This document shows, piece by piece, positions 32,936 through 42,480 of a stretch of 44,531 nt of DNA (positions are counted from its first letter, which is position 1; each line of letters begins with the position of its first letter). Both the position numbers and the translations under genes were made by a program. This DNA is from Bacteroidales bacterium (GTDB taxonomy: Bacteria > Bacteroidota > Bacteroidia > Bacteroidales > UBA932). The notes beneath the pieces are model-generated. The model had not been told where the DNA came from. It saw only the letters and a program-made list of their open reading frames with translations, and ran no database searches. The stretch covers positions 1 to 44,531 of the forward strand of contig JAFIHK010000121.1 of assembly GCA_017848635.1 (NCBI GenBank), in the 5' to 3' direction.

Positions 32936-34180
32936 ATGTCAATAAGCAGAAGAGAAAAGATGTTTCCGGGAGTTACCGATGAACAGTGGAATGACTGGAA
33001 ATGGCAGGTCAAAAACAGGGTTGAAACCCTTGACCAGTTGAAAAAGTATATAACACTTACAACCGAAGAGGAGGAGGGGGTTAAACAGTCTCTCCAGACA
33101 TTAAGGATGGCAATCACTCCATACTACCTCTCTTTAATTGACCCCGATAACCCAAATTGTCCGGTAAGATTACAAGCTATTCCTAAGGGGCAGGAGACAC
33201 ATCTCTCTGCTGCCGATCTGCTTGATCCTCTTCACGAAGATTCGGACTCTCCGGTTCCGGGATTGACTCATAGATATCCGGACAGAGTTCTTCTTCTTAT
33301 AACTGATATGTGCTCAATGTACTGCAGACACTGTACAAGAAGGAGATATGCAGGTCAAAAGGATAATGAGTCGCCGGCAGATTATATACAGCAGGCTATC
33401 GACTATATTGCAAGAACTCCTCAGGTACGTGATGTCCTGCTTTCAGGAGGTGATGCACTTATGGTATCCGACGCAAAACTGGAATCAATTATTAAAAGAT
33501 TGAGAGCAATTCCTCACGTAGAGATAATAAGAATCGGATCCAGAACTCCTGTGGTTTGTCCACAGAGAATTACAGAAAGTCTTGTAGAGATGCTTAAAAA
33601 GTATCATCCAATATGGTTGAATACCCATTTTAACCATCCTAATGAAATTACGGAGGAGTCAATCAAAGCCTGCGAAAGAATGGCAAATGCAGGTATACCA
33701 TTGGGTAATCAGTCAGTACTGTTGAAAGGCATTAACGACTGTCCAAATATTATGAAGAGATTGGTTCACGGCTTGGTAAAAATGAGAGTAAGACCTTATT
33801 ATATCTATCAATGCGATTTATCGCAGGGACTTGAACACTTCAGAACTCCAGTCTCAAAGGGTATTGAGATAATTGAGTCATTAAGAGGTCACACTTCAGG
33901 ATATGCAGTGCCTACATTTGTTGTAGATGCACCAGGCGGAGGAGGAAAGACTCCGGTTATGCCAAATTATGTTATTTCTCAGGCTCCCGGAAGAGTAGTG
34001 TTGAGAAATTTTGAGGGCATTATTACAACATATACTGAACCGTTAGACTATGAGAATAAGTGTAATTGTCCCGATTGTAATAATGGTGACAAGGTAGAGG
34101 GTGTTGCCTCTCTGCTTAGGGGACAGAGATTGTCAATTGAACCAGAAGTTTATGACAGAAAATCGCGGTTCCACAAATAG
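32936..34180 (+). CDS. kamA: L-lysine 2,3-aminomutase
   Basis: A radical SAM enzyme that converts L-lysine to L-beta-lysine, the entry to the pathway. The 414-residue protein has the cluster-binding Cys126-x3-Cys130-x2-Cys133 (MCSMYCRHC), the PLP lysine Lys338 in PGGGGKTPVMPNY, and C-terminal zinc-type cysteines (CNCPDC). The spacing and numbering match the characterised clostridial enzyme within a residue. The N-terminal WNDWKWQVKNRVETLDQL is also typical. Related EpmB and glutamate 2,3-aminomutases are less likely given the operon. Confidence 0.95.
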   Translation: MSISRREKMFPGVTDEQWNDWKWQVKNRVETLDQLKKYITLTTEEEEGVKQSLQTLRMAITPYYLSLIDPDNPNCPVRLQAIPKGQETHLSAADLLDPLHEDSDSPVPGLTHRYPDRVLLLITDMCSMYCRHCTRRRYAGQKDNESPADYIQQAIDYIARTPQVRDVLLSGGDALMVSDAKLESIIKRLRAIPHVEIIRIGSRTPVVCPQRITESLVEMLKKYHPIWLNTHFNHPNEITEESIKACERMANAGIPLGNQSVLLKGINDCPNIMKRLVHGLVKMRVRPYYIYQCDLSQGLEHFRTPVSKGIEIIESLRGHTSGYAVPTFVVDAPGGGGKTPVMPNYVISQAPGRVVLRNFEGIITTYTEPLDYENKCNCPDCNNGDKVEGVASLLRGQRLSIEPEVYDRKSRFHK

Positions 34181-34185
34181 TATAT

Positions 34186-35217
34186 ATGCCGTTTATAAAG
34201 GATATTCTTAAGCACAGAAGTCTTGCCGTAGCCGGAATGGAGAAAAATACAGGCAAGACTGAGTGTCTTAATTATATTTTGGAAAGAATAGAGAGTAAAA
34301 CATTAAAGATTGCTGTTACATCAATTGGAGTAGATGGAGAATCTACAGATATTGTCACAAGTACATCAAAGCCTGAAATTATAATTAAAGAGGGCATTTA
34401 CTATGCGACTGCCGAAAAGTTCTTTAAAACCAGAGAGTTGGTCTCTGAAATAGTGGACTTGGATTATTATAGTACTGCTGCAGGTAGAGTGGTAACCTCC
34501 TTAGCACATTCTGCCGGCAAAGTTATACTGGCAGGACCATCAGAATCGTCCGCATTAAAGAGCTGGATGAACAGGTTGGGGAGAGAGAGGGGAATTGAAC
34601 ATTTTATAGTTGACGGAGCTCTATCAAGAGTTAGTCAGGCATCTCCGGCTATTTGTGATGCTTTGATACTTGCAACGGGTGCTTCGCTCAGTATAAGTGT
34701 TAATACATTGGTTTCAAAAACTATACACTTGACTGAGCTAATAAAGCTGCCGGCAACCGAATCACTCTCTGAGACAAAAGCAGATAATCTGCCAAATGGA
34801 ATATACTCGATTAATGGGAGTGAAGTTGTAACTCTATTCTCCGGGAGTGTATTTAATATTGACGGAGAATCATTAAAGATAATTGCAAAAGAGAGTTCAA
34901 TATATTTGTGTGGAGTATTGAGTGACAGGTTTATCGAAAGAGTTAAGTGCCTGAAGGAGATTAATATTAAAAATCTTATAATTAAGGATTTTACTCGAAT
35001 TTTTCTCTCTCCGGAAAATATGATATGGTTAGATCATATCGGAATCAGGTTAGAGGTTGTTAAGAGCAGTAATTTACTTGCTATATGTGTTAATCCTGTC
35101 TCACCTTCGGGTTATACTCTTGATTCGGCTCAGGTTTGCGATTTAATTGCGGAGAGAAGCGGGATTGCAGTTTATGATATATACAGATTAAGGGATGAAA
35201 TTAAGAAATGCTATTGA
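34186..35217 (+). CDS. kamB: Lysine 5,6-aminomutase reactivase subunit KamB
   Basis: A 343-residue protein with an N-terminal P-loop-like motif, GMEKNTGKTE (near residues 17-26), and no other catalytic motif I recognise. Its position between kamA and a MutS-like gene matches KamB of lysine fermentation clusters, where KamB and KamC are thought to act as a reactivation system for the adenosylcobalamin-dependent 5,6-aminomutase. The role is inferred from context and family naming. kamC begins 23 bases before its stop in another frame, a sign of coupled translation. Confidence 0.8.
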   Translation: MPFIKDILKHRSLAVAGMEKNTGKTECLNYILERIESKTLKIAVTSIGVDGESTDIVTSTSKPEIIIKEGIYYATAEKFFKTRELVSEIVDLDYYSTAAGRVVTSLAHSAGKVILAGPSESSALKSWMNRLGRERGIEHFIVDGALSRVSQASPAICDALILATGASLSISVNTLVSKTIHLTELIKLPATESLSETKADNLPNGIYSINGSEVVTLFSGSVFNIDGESLKIIAKESSIYLCGVLSDRFIERVKCLKEINIKNLIIKDFTRIFLSPENMIWLDHIGIRLEVVKSSNLLAICVNPVSPSGYTLDSAQVCDLIAERSGIAVYDIYRLRDEIKKCY

Positions 35218-36532
35218 GATACCTTGCGGAATAAGGTACATGATTAATACTCTTGAAACAGCCTCACCTGTTTCAAAGAGGTATTTTCTTGATTCTTCGT
35301 TTCTTAAAGATCCAGAAGAGATTACTAGAGAATACAGTGCTATCAATGAGACTGTTAAAGATATACACAAGAGTGGTTCTACTGTAAATTTAATCTTCAG
35401 TTATATATCCGATCTTAAAGAGATACTTGGAACAATTGAAAAGTTATCATCCGGAGATACATTGGATGATGTTGAGCTATTCGAAATAAAGAGTTTTGCA
35501 TTCATAAGCGAAGCAATCTCCAACTCAATTCACCCATTGAATATTTTAATTCCAAGGGTTGAAAGTATGAAGCAGGTTATTGAGATTCTTGATCCTGACA
35601 GATCTGGTTCAAAGTCTTTCTACATTTTTGATTCGTACAGTGAAGAGCTTGCCCGTATAAGAAGAGAATTGAACTTAAATCCTGGTAATACAAGCCTTTA
35701 TAATAGTTCACTTTTATTAGAACATCAAATTAGAGAGAGAATCTGTTCTGAACTTAAAGTGTTTGGTAAAAATATTAGAGATAACTATTTAAAAATAATA
35801 AAATTAGATATTTTAATTTCTAAAGCTAGACAGATAATTAAACAGAAGCTTTGCATCCCTGAAATTTCAAAAGAGATGATTAGTTTTAAATCACTCTTTA
35901 ACCCGGAAGTTGAGTTCTATCTCTTACAAAATGGAAAGGAGTTTCAAAGAACAGATATTGATCTTACAAATGGTGTTTTGCTTATTACTGGTTCAAACAT
36001 GGGAGGAAAGAGCGTTCTATTAAAAACACTGGCTTTATCTCAGATTCTATGCCATTTTACACTTGGAATACCAAGTGAAAGAGCCAAGATAATGCTTTTT
36101 GATTCTGTGTCTTTACTTACAGGTGACGATCAGAATACAAAAACCGGCTACTCATCTTTCTCTTCTGAAATAATAAGGATTAATGATACAATATGCAGGT
36201 TAAAAAAAGGAGAGAGGTTGCTGGCACTTATTGATGAACCTGCCAGATCAACTAACCCCGCAGAAGGGAGCGCTCTTGCCGAGTCTCTTATAAATATACT
36301 CTCAGAAATAGGGACAGTTAGTGTAGTTACAACTCATTACTCCGTGACCACCGAACGTTGCCGGAGGAAAAGAGTCAAGGGGATTATTGATAATAAAATG
36401 GATTATTCACTTGTAGATGAGCAGGGTTATGAAGTTCCAAAGGAGGCAATTAATATTGCAAGAGTCCTTGGGGCAGATAATGAATGGATTGATAATGCGG
36501 AAAAAATATTCAATGAAAGGAAGCATATATGA
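35195..36532 (+). CDS. kamC: Lysine 5,6-aminomutase reactivase ATPase KamC (MutS-like)
   Basis: A 445-residue protein whose C-terminal third is a MutS-type ABC ATPase: Walker A in TGSNMGGKSVLLKTLAL, Walker B in LLALIDEPARSTNP and the His-containing VTTHYS switch. It lacks the mismatch-recognition N-terminal domains of MutS, so a DNA repair role is unlikely. With KamB it probably uses ATP to exchange damaged cobalamin on KamDE. The start at 35195 overlaps kamB; an internal ATG at 35240 is an alternative. The stop overlaps the kamD start by 4 bases. Confidence 0.85.
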   Translation: MKLRNAIEIPCGIRYMINTLETASPVSKRYFLDSSFLKDPEEITREYSAINETVKDIHKSGSTVNLIFSYISDLKEILGTIEKLSSGDTLDDVELFEIKSFAFISEAISNSIHPLNILIPRVESMKQVIEILDPDRSGSKSFYIFDSYSEELARIRRELNLNPGNTSLYNSSLLLEHQIRERICSELKVFGKNIRDNYLKIIKLDILISKARQIIKQKLCIPEISKEMISFKSLFNPEVEFYLLQNGKEFQRTDIDLTNGVLLITGSNMGGKSVLLKTLALSQILCHFTLGIPSERAKIMLFDSVSLLTGDDQNTKTGYSSFSSEIIRINDTICRLKKGERLLALIDEPARSTNPAEGSALAESLINILSEIGTVSVVTTHYSVTTERCRRKRVKGIIDNKMDYSLVDEQGYEVPKEAINIARVLGADNEWIDNAEKIFNERKHI

Positions 36533-38082
36533 AAAGTAAAATTGGACTGGATTTCAATAAAGTAGCGAGAGCACGAAATTTTGCATCGAGTATCGCGAAC
36601 GATGTTAATAGCTTTGTTTCGGGCTTTACAACAACAGCTGTTGAGCGAACTCTTTGCCGTCTTACCGGTATTGACGGAGTAGATGCAATAGGAGTACCTC
36701 TTCCTAATGTGGTTGTTGATTCTTTAAAGTCAAAAGGTGTACTTGGCGATGGAGTATTATACTACCTGACCAACGCATCGATAGCCTCCGGAAAGAGTTT
36801 TCAGGAGATAGCCGAGGAGATCGCCGAGAAAGGGCTTGATATTACCAGATTTCCGGCTGCCGAAAGAGGTATATTTGAGGCGAAACTATCTGAACTTGTT
36901 GCAGAATCGTTAGGAAGAATATCTGCCAATAGGAATAAAAGAGAAAAATTTATTTCTGAGCACGGAGAGGGGGAGAAGCCATATCTCTACGTGATTGTTG
37001 CAACGGGAAATATATATGAGGATGTTATTCAGGCTCAGGCAGCTGCTAGGCAGGGTGCCGATGTTATTGCGGTAATCAGAACAACCGGCCAGAGTTTGCT
37101 GGATTATGTTCCATATGGTGCTACAACAGAGGGATTCGGAGGAACATTTGCAACCCAGGAGAACTTTAGAATAATGAGGGCAGCTCTTGATGAAACCGGA
37201 AGAGAGTTGAATCGTTATATCAGACTATGTAACTACTGTTCAGGGTTATGTATGCCGGAGATTGCAGCAATGGGTGCTCTTGAGGGTCTCGATGTAATGT
37301 TGAACGATGCACTGTACGGAATTCTTTTCCGCGATATAAATATGCAGAGAACCTTGGTGGATCAATATTTTTCAAGAATAATAAACGGATTTGCCGGAAT
37401 AATAATAAATACAGGTGAAGATAACTATCTGACTACCGCCGATGCTTTCGAAGAGGCACATACTGTGTTGGCATCAGACCTCATTAATGAGCAACTTGCT
37501 CTTTTGGCAGGTATTCCTGAGGAGCAGATGGGTCTCGGACACGCATTTGAAATGGATCCTGAACTGGAGAACGGGTTTCTTTATGAGTTAGCTCAAGCCC
37601 TGATGACCAGAGAGATATTCCCTAATTCTCCTCTCAAATATATGCCTCCTACAAAATTTATGACAGGAAATATATTCAAGGGTCATATTCAGGATGCGCT
37701 TTTTAATATGATCGGAATTTGGACAAGACAGGGCATTCAATTGCTTGGAATGCCAACTGAGGCTATTCACACTCCATTTATGTCAGATAGATATCTCTCG
37801 ATTGAAAATGCAAAATATATATTTTCAAATATGAGAAGTATCGGCGATGAAGTTGAATTTAAAGAGGGTGGAATAGTTAAAGAGAGAGCTACAAAGGTTC
37901 TTAATGAATCAATTTTGCTACTGGAGGAGATTCAGAAGGAGGGACTTTTTAACTCTCTGGAGAAAGGTATTTTTGGAAATGTTAAACGATCCAGAAATGG
38001 TGGAAAAGGACTTGATGGGGTTGTTAAAAAGGAGAATAACTATATTAATCCATTTATTGAAAAAATGAAAGGAGGCAAATAA
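36529..38082 (+). CDS. kamD: Beta-lysine 5,6-aminomutase alpha subunit
   Basis: The large subunit of the adenosylcobalamin- and PLP-dependent aminomutase that turns L-beta-lysine into L-erythro-3,5-diaminohexanoate. The 517-residue length and conserved blocks such as FVSGFTTTAVERTLCRLTGIDG, RTTGQSLLDYVPYGATTEGFGGT and MNDALYGILFRDINMQR-like sequence match KamD. It forms the TIM barrel that holds substrate and PLP over the cobalamin supplied by KamE. The stop overlaps the kamE start by one base (TAATG), fitting a fixed subunit ratio. Confidence 0.94.
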   Translation: MKSKIGLDFNKVARARNFASSIANDVNSFVSGFTTTAVERTLCRLTGIDGVDAIGVPLPNVVVDSLKSKGVLGDGVLYYLTNASIASGKSFQEIAEEIAEKGLDITRFPAAERGIFEAKLSELVAESLGRISANRNKREKFISEHGEGEKPYLYVIVATGNIYEDVIQAQAAARQGADVIAVIRTTGQSLLDYVPYGATTEGFGGTFATQENFRIMRAALDETGRELNRYIRLCNYCSGLCMPEIAAMGALEGLDVMLNDALYGILFRDINMQRTLVDQYFSRIINGFAGIIINTGEDNYLTTADAFEEAHTVLASDLINEQLALLAGIPEEQMGLGHAFEMDPELENGFLYELAQALMTREIFPNSPLKYMPPTKFMTGNIFKGHIQDALFNMIGIWTRQGIQLLGMPTEAIHTPFMSDRYLSIENAKYIFSNMRSIGDEVEFKEGGIVKERATKVLNESILLLEEIQKEGLFNSLEKGIFGNVKRSRNGGKGLDGVVKKENNYINPFIEKMKGGK

Positions 38083-38879
38083 TGAGCGGAGGACTTTATT
38101 CAATGCAGTCTAAAGAGTTTGATAAAACTCTTGATATGACAAAGATCAAACCATATGGCGATACAATTAATGATGGTAAGGTTCAGTTGAGTTTTACTCT
38201 TCCCGTTCCTGCCGGAGAGGAGGCTACAGAGAGTGCCAAAATTCTATTAAAAAAAATGGGGCTCGAAAATCCTCAGGTAGTATTCTTTAAAGAACTTACA
38301 CCGGGATATACATTCTTTAATTGCTACGGCTCTTTAACACATACAGTAGATTATTCATCGGTGTATGTTCCCAAGGTTGAGAGTAATAAAATGGATATGC
38401 ACGAAACCGACGAATATATCAGGGCAAATGTCGGTAGAAAAATTGTAGTAGTAGGAGCCAGTACGGGGACAGATGCACATACAGTTGGTATTGATGCGAT
38501 AATGAATATGAAAGGATATGCAGGGCATTACGGGCTGGAAAGATATGAAATGATTGAGGCATATAACCTTGGCTCACAAGTGCTTAATGAGGATTTTATT
38601 GCTAAGGCAATTGAGCTTAATGCAGATGCTTTGCTAGTTTCCCAGACTGTTACTCAAAAGGATGTCCACATCAAAAATATGGTTGAATTAGTTGAGCTGC
38701 TCGAAGCCGAAGGGCTAAGAGATAAGGTTATATTAATCTGCGGAGGCCCTCGAATCAACCACGAACTTGCAAAAGAACTCGGTTATGACGCAGGGTTCGG
38801 AATGAACTCATATGCCGATGATGTTGCATCTTTTGTGGCTCAGGAATTTGTCAGAAGAAATGAAGTAAAAACGCTATAA
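38082..38879 (+). CDS. kamE: Beta-lysine 5,6-aminomutase beta subunit
   Basis: The small, cobalamin-binding subunit of the 5,6-aminomutase. The 265-residue protein has the base-off/His-on motif Asp131-x-His133-xx-Gly136 (DAHTVG), and Lys144 in NMKGY stands where the clostridial enzyme forms its PLP aldimine. GGPRINHELAKELGYDAGFG near the C-terminus is the usual second half of the B12 Rossmann domain. It follows kamD with a one-base overlap and precedes the CoA-transferase B gene by 2 bases. Confidence 0.95.
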   Translation: MSGGLYSMQSKEFDKTLDMTKIKPYGDTINDGKVQLSFTLPVPAGEEATESAKILLKKMGLENPQVVFFKELTPGYTFFNCYGSLTHTVDYSSVYVPKVESNKMDMHETDEYIRANVGRKIVVVGASTGTDAHTVGIDAIMNMKGYAGHYGLERYEMIEAYNLGSQVLNEDFIAKAIELNADALLVSQTVTQKDVHIKNMVELVELLEAEGLRDKVILICGGPRINHELAKELGYDAGFGMNSYADDVASFVAQEFVRRNEVKTL

Positions 38880-38881
38880 AT

Positions 38882-39541
38882 ATGGATAAAAACGAGGTTA
38901 GAGAAGTCATTGCCAAAAGAGCTGCTCTCGAAATAAAAGACGGAGATGTTGTAAATCTGGGAATAGGTTTGCCAACATTGATCCCCAACTATCTTCCCGA
39001 GGGAATTACTGTAACGCTTCAATCCGAAAACGGTGTTTTAGGGATGGGACCGGAACCTGCATATGGTGAAGAGCTTAAATATTACACCAATGCTGGAAAT
39101 GGCTTTATCACTGTTAATCCAGGGGCATCATGTTTCGATTCTGCTCATTCATTTGCAATAATCAGAGGAGGTCACGTAGATGTAACCTTCCTGGGTGCTC
39201 TTGAAACCGATGAAAAAGGGAATCTCGCAAACTGGATCATTCCAGGTAAAAAGACACCAGGTATGGGAGGAGCAATGGACCTTTTGATCGGAGCAAGAAA
39301 AGTGATCTTAACAATGGAACACACAGCAAAGGGGGCCCATAAAATCTTGACAGAGTGTAATCTGCCACTTACAGCCTCAGGAGAGGTAGATATGATTATA
39401 ACTGAAATGGGAGTAATCGAGGTTACTAAAGAGGGTCTGCTGCTTAAGGAGATCCATCCTGAATTTACAATAGAGCAGGTTCAGGAGGCAACCGGCGCCA
39501 GATTGATTATTTCACCTGATCTCACAAAAATGAAAATATAA
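38882..39541 (+). CDS. atoA: Acetoacetate:butyrate/acetate CoA-transferase subunit B
   Basis: A 219-residue family I CoA-transferase beta subunit. The catalytic glutamate lies in LQSENGVLGMGPEP (near residues 49-62), and GGHVDVTFLGALETDEKGNLANW is typical. It should pair with the subunit A encoded at the start of the operon. Placing the two subunits at opposite ends of a dozen-gene operon is unusual, since they are more often adjacent. Confidence 0.9.
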   Translation: MDKNEVREVIAKRAALEIKDGDVVNLGIGLPTLIPNYLPEGITVTLQSENGVLGMGPEPAYGEELKYYTNAGNGFITVNPGASCFDSAHSFAIIRGGHVDVTFLGALETDEKGNLANWIIPGKKTPGMGGAMDLLIGARKVILTMEHTAKGAHKILTECNLPLTASGEVDMIITEMGVIEVTKEGLLLKEIHPEFTIEQVQEATGARLIISPDLTKMKI

Positions 39542-39547
39542 CTCATT

Positions 39548-40753
39548 ATGAAAAAAGTATTTATTGTATCGGCAAAGAGAACACCGATAGGAAAATTTGG
39601 AGGATCTCTTGCCTCTTTTTCACCGGGAGAACTTGGAGCAAAAGTTATCGGTGAGATTATCGCCGAAACAGGAATCGATGCCTCAAAAATTGATTCAGTG
39701 ATTGCCGGAAGTGTTTTAAATGCGGGCCAGTCTCAAGGTGTTGCCAGACAGGCTGCAATAAAAGCTGGTATTCCTGCAGAAGTGCCTGCGTATGGTGTTA
39801 ATATGGTTTGCGGTAGTGGTATGAAGGCCGTTATGAATGGATATGCAGAGATTTTATCCGGGGCCGCTTCTGTTATTATCGCCGGGGGAACAGAATCCAT
39901 GTCCAATGCTGGATGGATTCTCCCATCATCTGTAAGAAACGGTGTTAAAATGGGCAATATCGCTCTCACCGATCATATGGTTTTTGACGGATTGACTGAT
40001 GCATTCAGTAATGTCCATATGGGTATCACTGCTGAGAATATTGCAGAGAAATATGGTCTCACAAGAGAGGAACAAGATGAGTTTTCATACAAATCACAGG
40101 TAAAAGCAATCGCTGCTGTGGATAATGGATCTTTTGATGAGGAAAATATTAAAATAGAGATTGTTACAAAAAAGGAAACAATTGTGTTTCATAAAGATGA
40201 GTACCCTAACAGGGCCAGTACACCGGAAAAATTGGCAGCTCTTAAGCCTGCATTTAAGAAGGATGGCACCGTTACAGCAGGAAATGCATCGGGTGTAAAT
40301 GACGGAGCATCTTTTGTTATGCTTGCCGATGAAGAAGCTGTAAAGAGATTCAATTTAAAACCACTTGTGGAAATAATCTCTTGTGGACAGGGTGGGGTAG
40401 ATCCATCAATAATGGGAATGGGTCCGGTGCCAGCAATCAGAATGGCTCTTAAAAATTCCGGAATGTCTCTGAAAGAGATGGAGATTATTGAGCTTAATGA
40501 GGCATTTGCTGCCCAATCTTTAGGAGTAATCAAGGAGCTGTGTAACGAGCATGGAGTAGATAAAGACTTTTTTGAGGAGAGATGCAATCTAAACGGTGGA
40601 GCGATAGCTTTGGGACACCCAATAGGTGCATCGGGAAACAGAATTATCGTTACACTTATACACTTGTTAAAAAACAAGGGTAAATCAATAGGTCTCGCAT
40701 CACTCTGTATAGGGGGTGGAATGGGTACAGCAATAATTCTTAAACGCGTCTGA
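39548..40753 (+). CDS. Acetyl-CoA C-acetyltransferase (thiolase)
   Basis: A 401-residue thiolase that splits acetoacetyl-CoA into two acetyl-CoA, the last step of this branch. The acyl-accepting cysteine lies in NMVCGSGMKAV (near residue 88), NEAFAAQ and GGAIALGHPIGASG carry the catalytic Asn and His, and CIGGGMG holds the second cysteine. It is the last gene of the operon and supplies acetyl-CoA both for energy and for the Kce reaction. It overlaps the convergent SulP gene by 14 bases. No terminator is visible. Confidence 0.93.
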   Translation: MKKVFIVSAKRTPIGKFGGSLASFSPGELGAKVIGEIIAETGIDASKIDSVIAGSVLNAGQSQGVARQAAIKAGIPAEVPAYGVNMVCGSGMKAVMNGYAEILSGAASVIIAGGTESMSNAGWILPSSVRNGVKMGNIALTDHMVFDGLTDAFSNVHMGITAENIAEKYGLTREEQDEFSYKSQVKAIAAVDNGSFDEENIKIEIVTKKETIVFHKDEYPNRASTPEKLAALKPAFKKDGTVTAGNASGVNDGASFVMLADEEAVKRFNLKPLVEIISCGQGGVDPSIMGMGPVPAIRMALKNSGMSLKEMEIIELNEAFAAQSLGVIKELCNEHGVDKDFFEERCNLNGGAIALGHPIGASGNRIIVTLIHLLKNKGKSIGLASLCIGGGMGTAIILKRV

Positions 40754-42476
40754 TCGATTTAGAATTATCTTTTATAAAAGAGTCCAGGTATAGGGCTCTT
40801 TCAACAGCAAGGGAGATATGCGGAAGTATATTCTCCCTTCCTATTTCCATGGCAAAACCACTGGATTCAAGATAATTTCTCACATTTTCGTTTACTCCCG
40901 ACAGGACAATTTCAATTTTTTCCTTTCTAGATCTTTTTAAAAGGTTCCTTAGGTTATTTAGTCCTGTAGAATCCATGAACGGAACTTTTCTCATTCTGAT
41001 TATTCTTACCTTAACCTTATGATGTTCAGAGGAGTCAAGTTCATCAAGCTTACTTGCAAGACCAAAGAAGAATGGTCCGTCGATTTCATAAACCTCAATA
41101 CTTTTAGGCAACTGGAATGTCTCAATATCCTCCGGAAACTCTACATTTTCAGTAAGTGCAATCACATTGTTGTCAAGCAGATTTATACTTGAATTATCGG
41201 AGATCCTTTTTACAAACAGTATGATTGCAAGAATTACTCCGACCTCGATTGCTACTGTCAGGTCTATAAATACAGTTAGAAAGAATGTTATCAATAGCAC
41301 GGCAACATCTGCCCTGTGAGCCTTGAAAAGCGACCGGAATGTTCTCCATTCGCTCATGTTATATGCTACAATTATCAGAATTGCCGCAAGGGTAGATAAG
41401 GGAATATAAACCGCATAAGGCATTAAAAAGAGGAAAATCAGCAAAAGGAAGGCTGCATGAATCAGACCAGCTACCGGTGTTTTACCTCCATTATTGATGT
41501 TGGCCATTGTCCTTGCAATAGCTCCTGTTGCAGGAATTCCTCCGAAAAATGGGGTTATAATATTAGTTATCCCTTGTCCTATTAGTTCAGTATTTGAGTC
41601 GTGTCTCTTGCCGGTTACTCCGTCTGCAACCATTGCTGCAAGAAGAGACTCAATAGCACAAAGTATAGCAATTGTGACTGCCGGCTGAAAAAGCATTTTT
41701 ACAGCCTCGAAATCTATTTTTGGAGCTTCCGGTTTTGGAAGAGGAATTCCTCCTGCAAGCTCCGGAAACTTAGTAGCAATGGTAGTAAATTCTATACCGA
41801 ATAATCTGCCGGCTACCAGGGTGAATAGGGTTCCTGCAATAATGGCAATAAGTGATCCGGGGATTTTTTTATTTATTTTTGGCCAGAAGATAATAATCAA
41901 TAGAGATGAGAGGCCAAGAAGTGTCTCATATATGTTAATAGAGCTTATATGATTGAAGTAAGCTATCCATTTGGGTATAAATTCAGATGGAACAGTCTCA
42001 ATAGTAAGACCGAAAAAATCTTTAATCTGTGTAGAGAAAATAACAAGGGCGATACCACTGGTAAAACCGACTACAATTGGGTATGGAATAAACTTTATAA
42101 GGGAACCAAGTTTAAAATAGCCCATTAAAACAAGCATTATTCCTGCTAAAACTGTTGAAATGATAAGCCCGGACATCCCGTATTCAGATACAATCCCAAA
42201 AACAATTACAATAAAAGCCCCCGTAGGCCCTCCGATAAGGAAATTTGAACCCCCGAACAGTGATGTCAAAAGTCCGGCAACTACTGCTGTAATCAGACCT
42301 TGTTGAGGAGTTACTCCGGAGGCAATTCCAAACGCAATCGCTAATGGAAGTGCAACGATCCCCACAATTATACCGGCAATAAAATCGGAAATGAATTTTT
42401 GCTTGTTGTAAGTTCTGTTTTTTAATATTTCAAATAGTTTTGGTCTAAATACCGAGAATATATCTGCCTTCATCAC
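40740..42476 (-). CDS. SulP-family anion transporter with STAS domain
   Basis: A 578-residue membrane transporter with about twelve hydrophobic segments (residues about 25-440) followed by a cytoplasmic STAS domain (about 460-560, with the FMDSTGLNNLRNLLKRS loop). SulP proteins carry sulfate, bicarbonate or other anions. The GGPTGAFIVIVFG and GGIPATGAIARTMANI stretches are hallmarks of the transport domain. It starts 4 bases after the cysteate synthase-like gene on the same strand, so sulfate is a reasonable guess here, though bicarbonate is common in marine and gut SulP proteins. The first two codons are both ATG; either could be the start. Confidence 0.85.
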   Translation of the reverse strand: MMKADIFSVFRPKLFEILKNRTYNKQKFISDFIAGIIVGIVALPLAIAFGIASGVTPQQGLITAVVAGLLTSLFGGSNFLIGGPTGAFIVIVFGIVSEYGMSGLIISTVLAGIMLVLMGYFKLGSLIKFIPYPIVVGFTSGIALVIFSTQIKDFFGLTIETVPSEFIPKWIAYFNHISSINIYETLLGLSSLLIIIFWPKINKKIPGSLIAIIAGTLFTLVAGRLFGIEFTTIATKFPELAGGIPLPKPEAPKIDFEAVKMLFQPAVTIAILCAIESLLAAMVADGVTGKRHDSNTELIGQGITNIITPFFGGIPATGAIARTMANINNGGKTPVAGLIHAAFLLLIFLFLMPYAVYIPLSTLAAILIIVAYNMSEWRTFRSLFKAHRADVAVLLITFFLTVFIDLTVAIEVGVILAIILFVKRISDNSSINLLDNNVIALTENVEFPEDIETFQLPKSIEVYEIDGPFFFGLASKLDELDSSEHHKVKVRIIRMRKVPFMDSTGLNNLRNLLKRSRKEKIEIVLSGVNENVRNYLESSGFAMEIGRENILPHISLAVERALYLDSFIKDNSKSIRRV

Positions 42477-42480
42477 AATT

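Noticed and set aside
35195-36532. DNA mismatch repair MutS
   Set aside because: Only the ATPase part is MutS-like, the protein is half the size, and it lies inside the kam operon.
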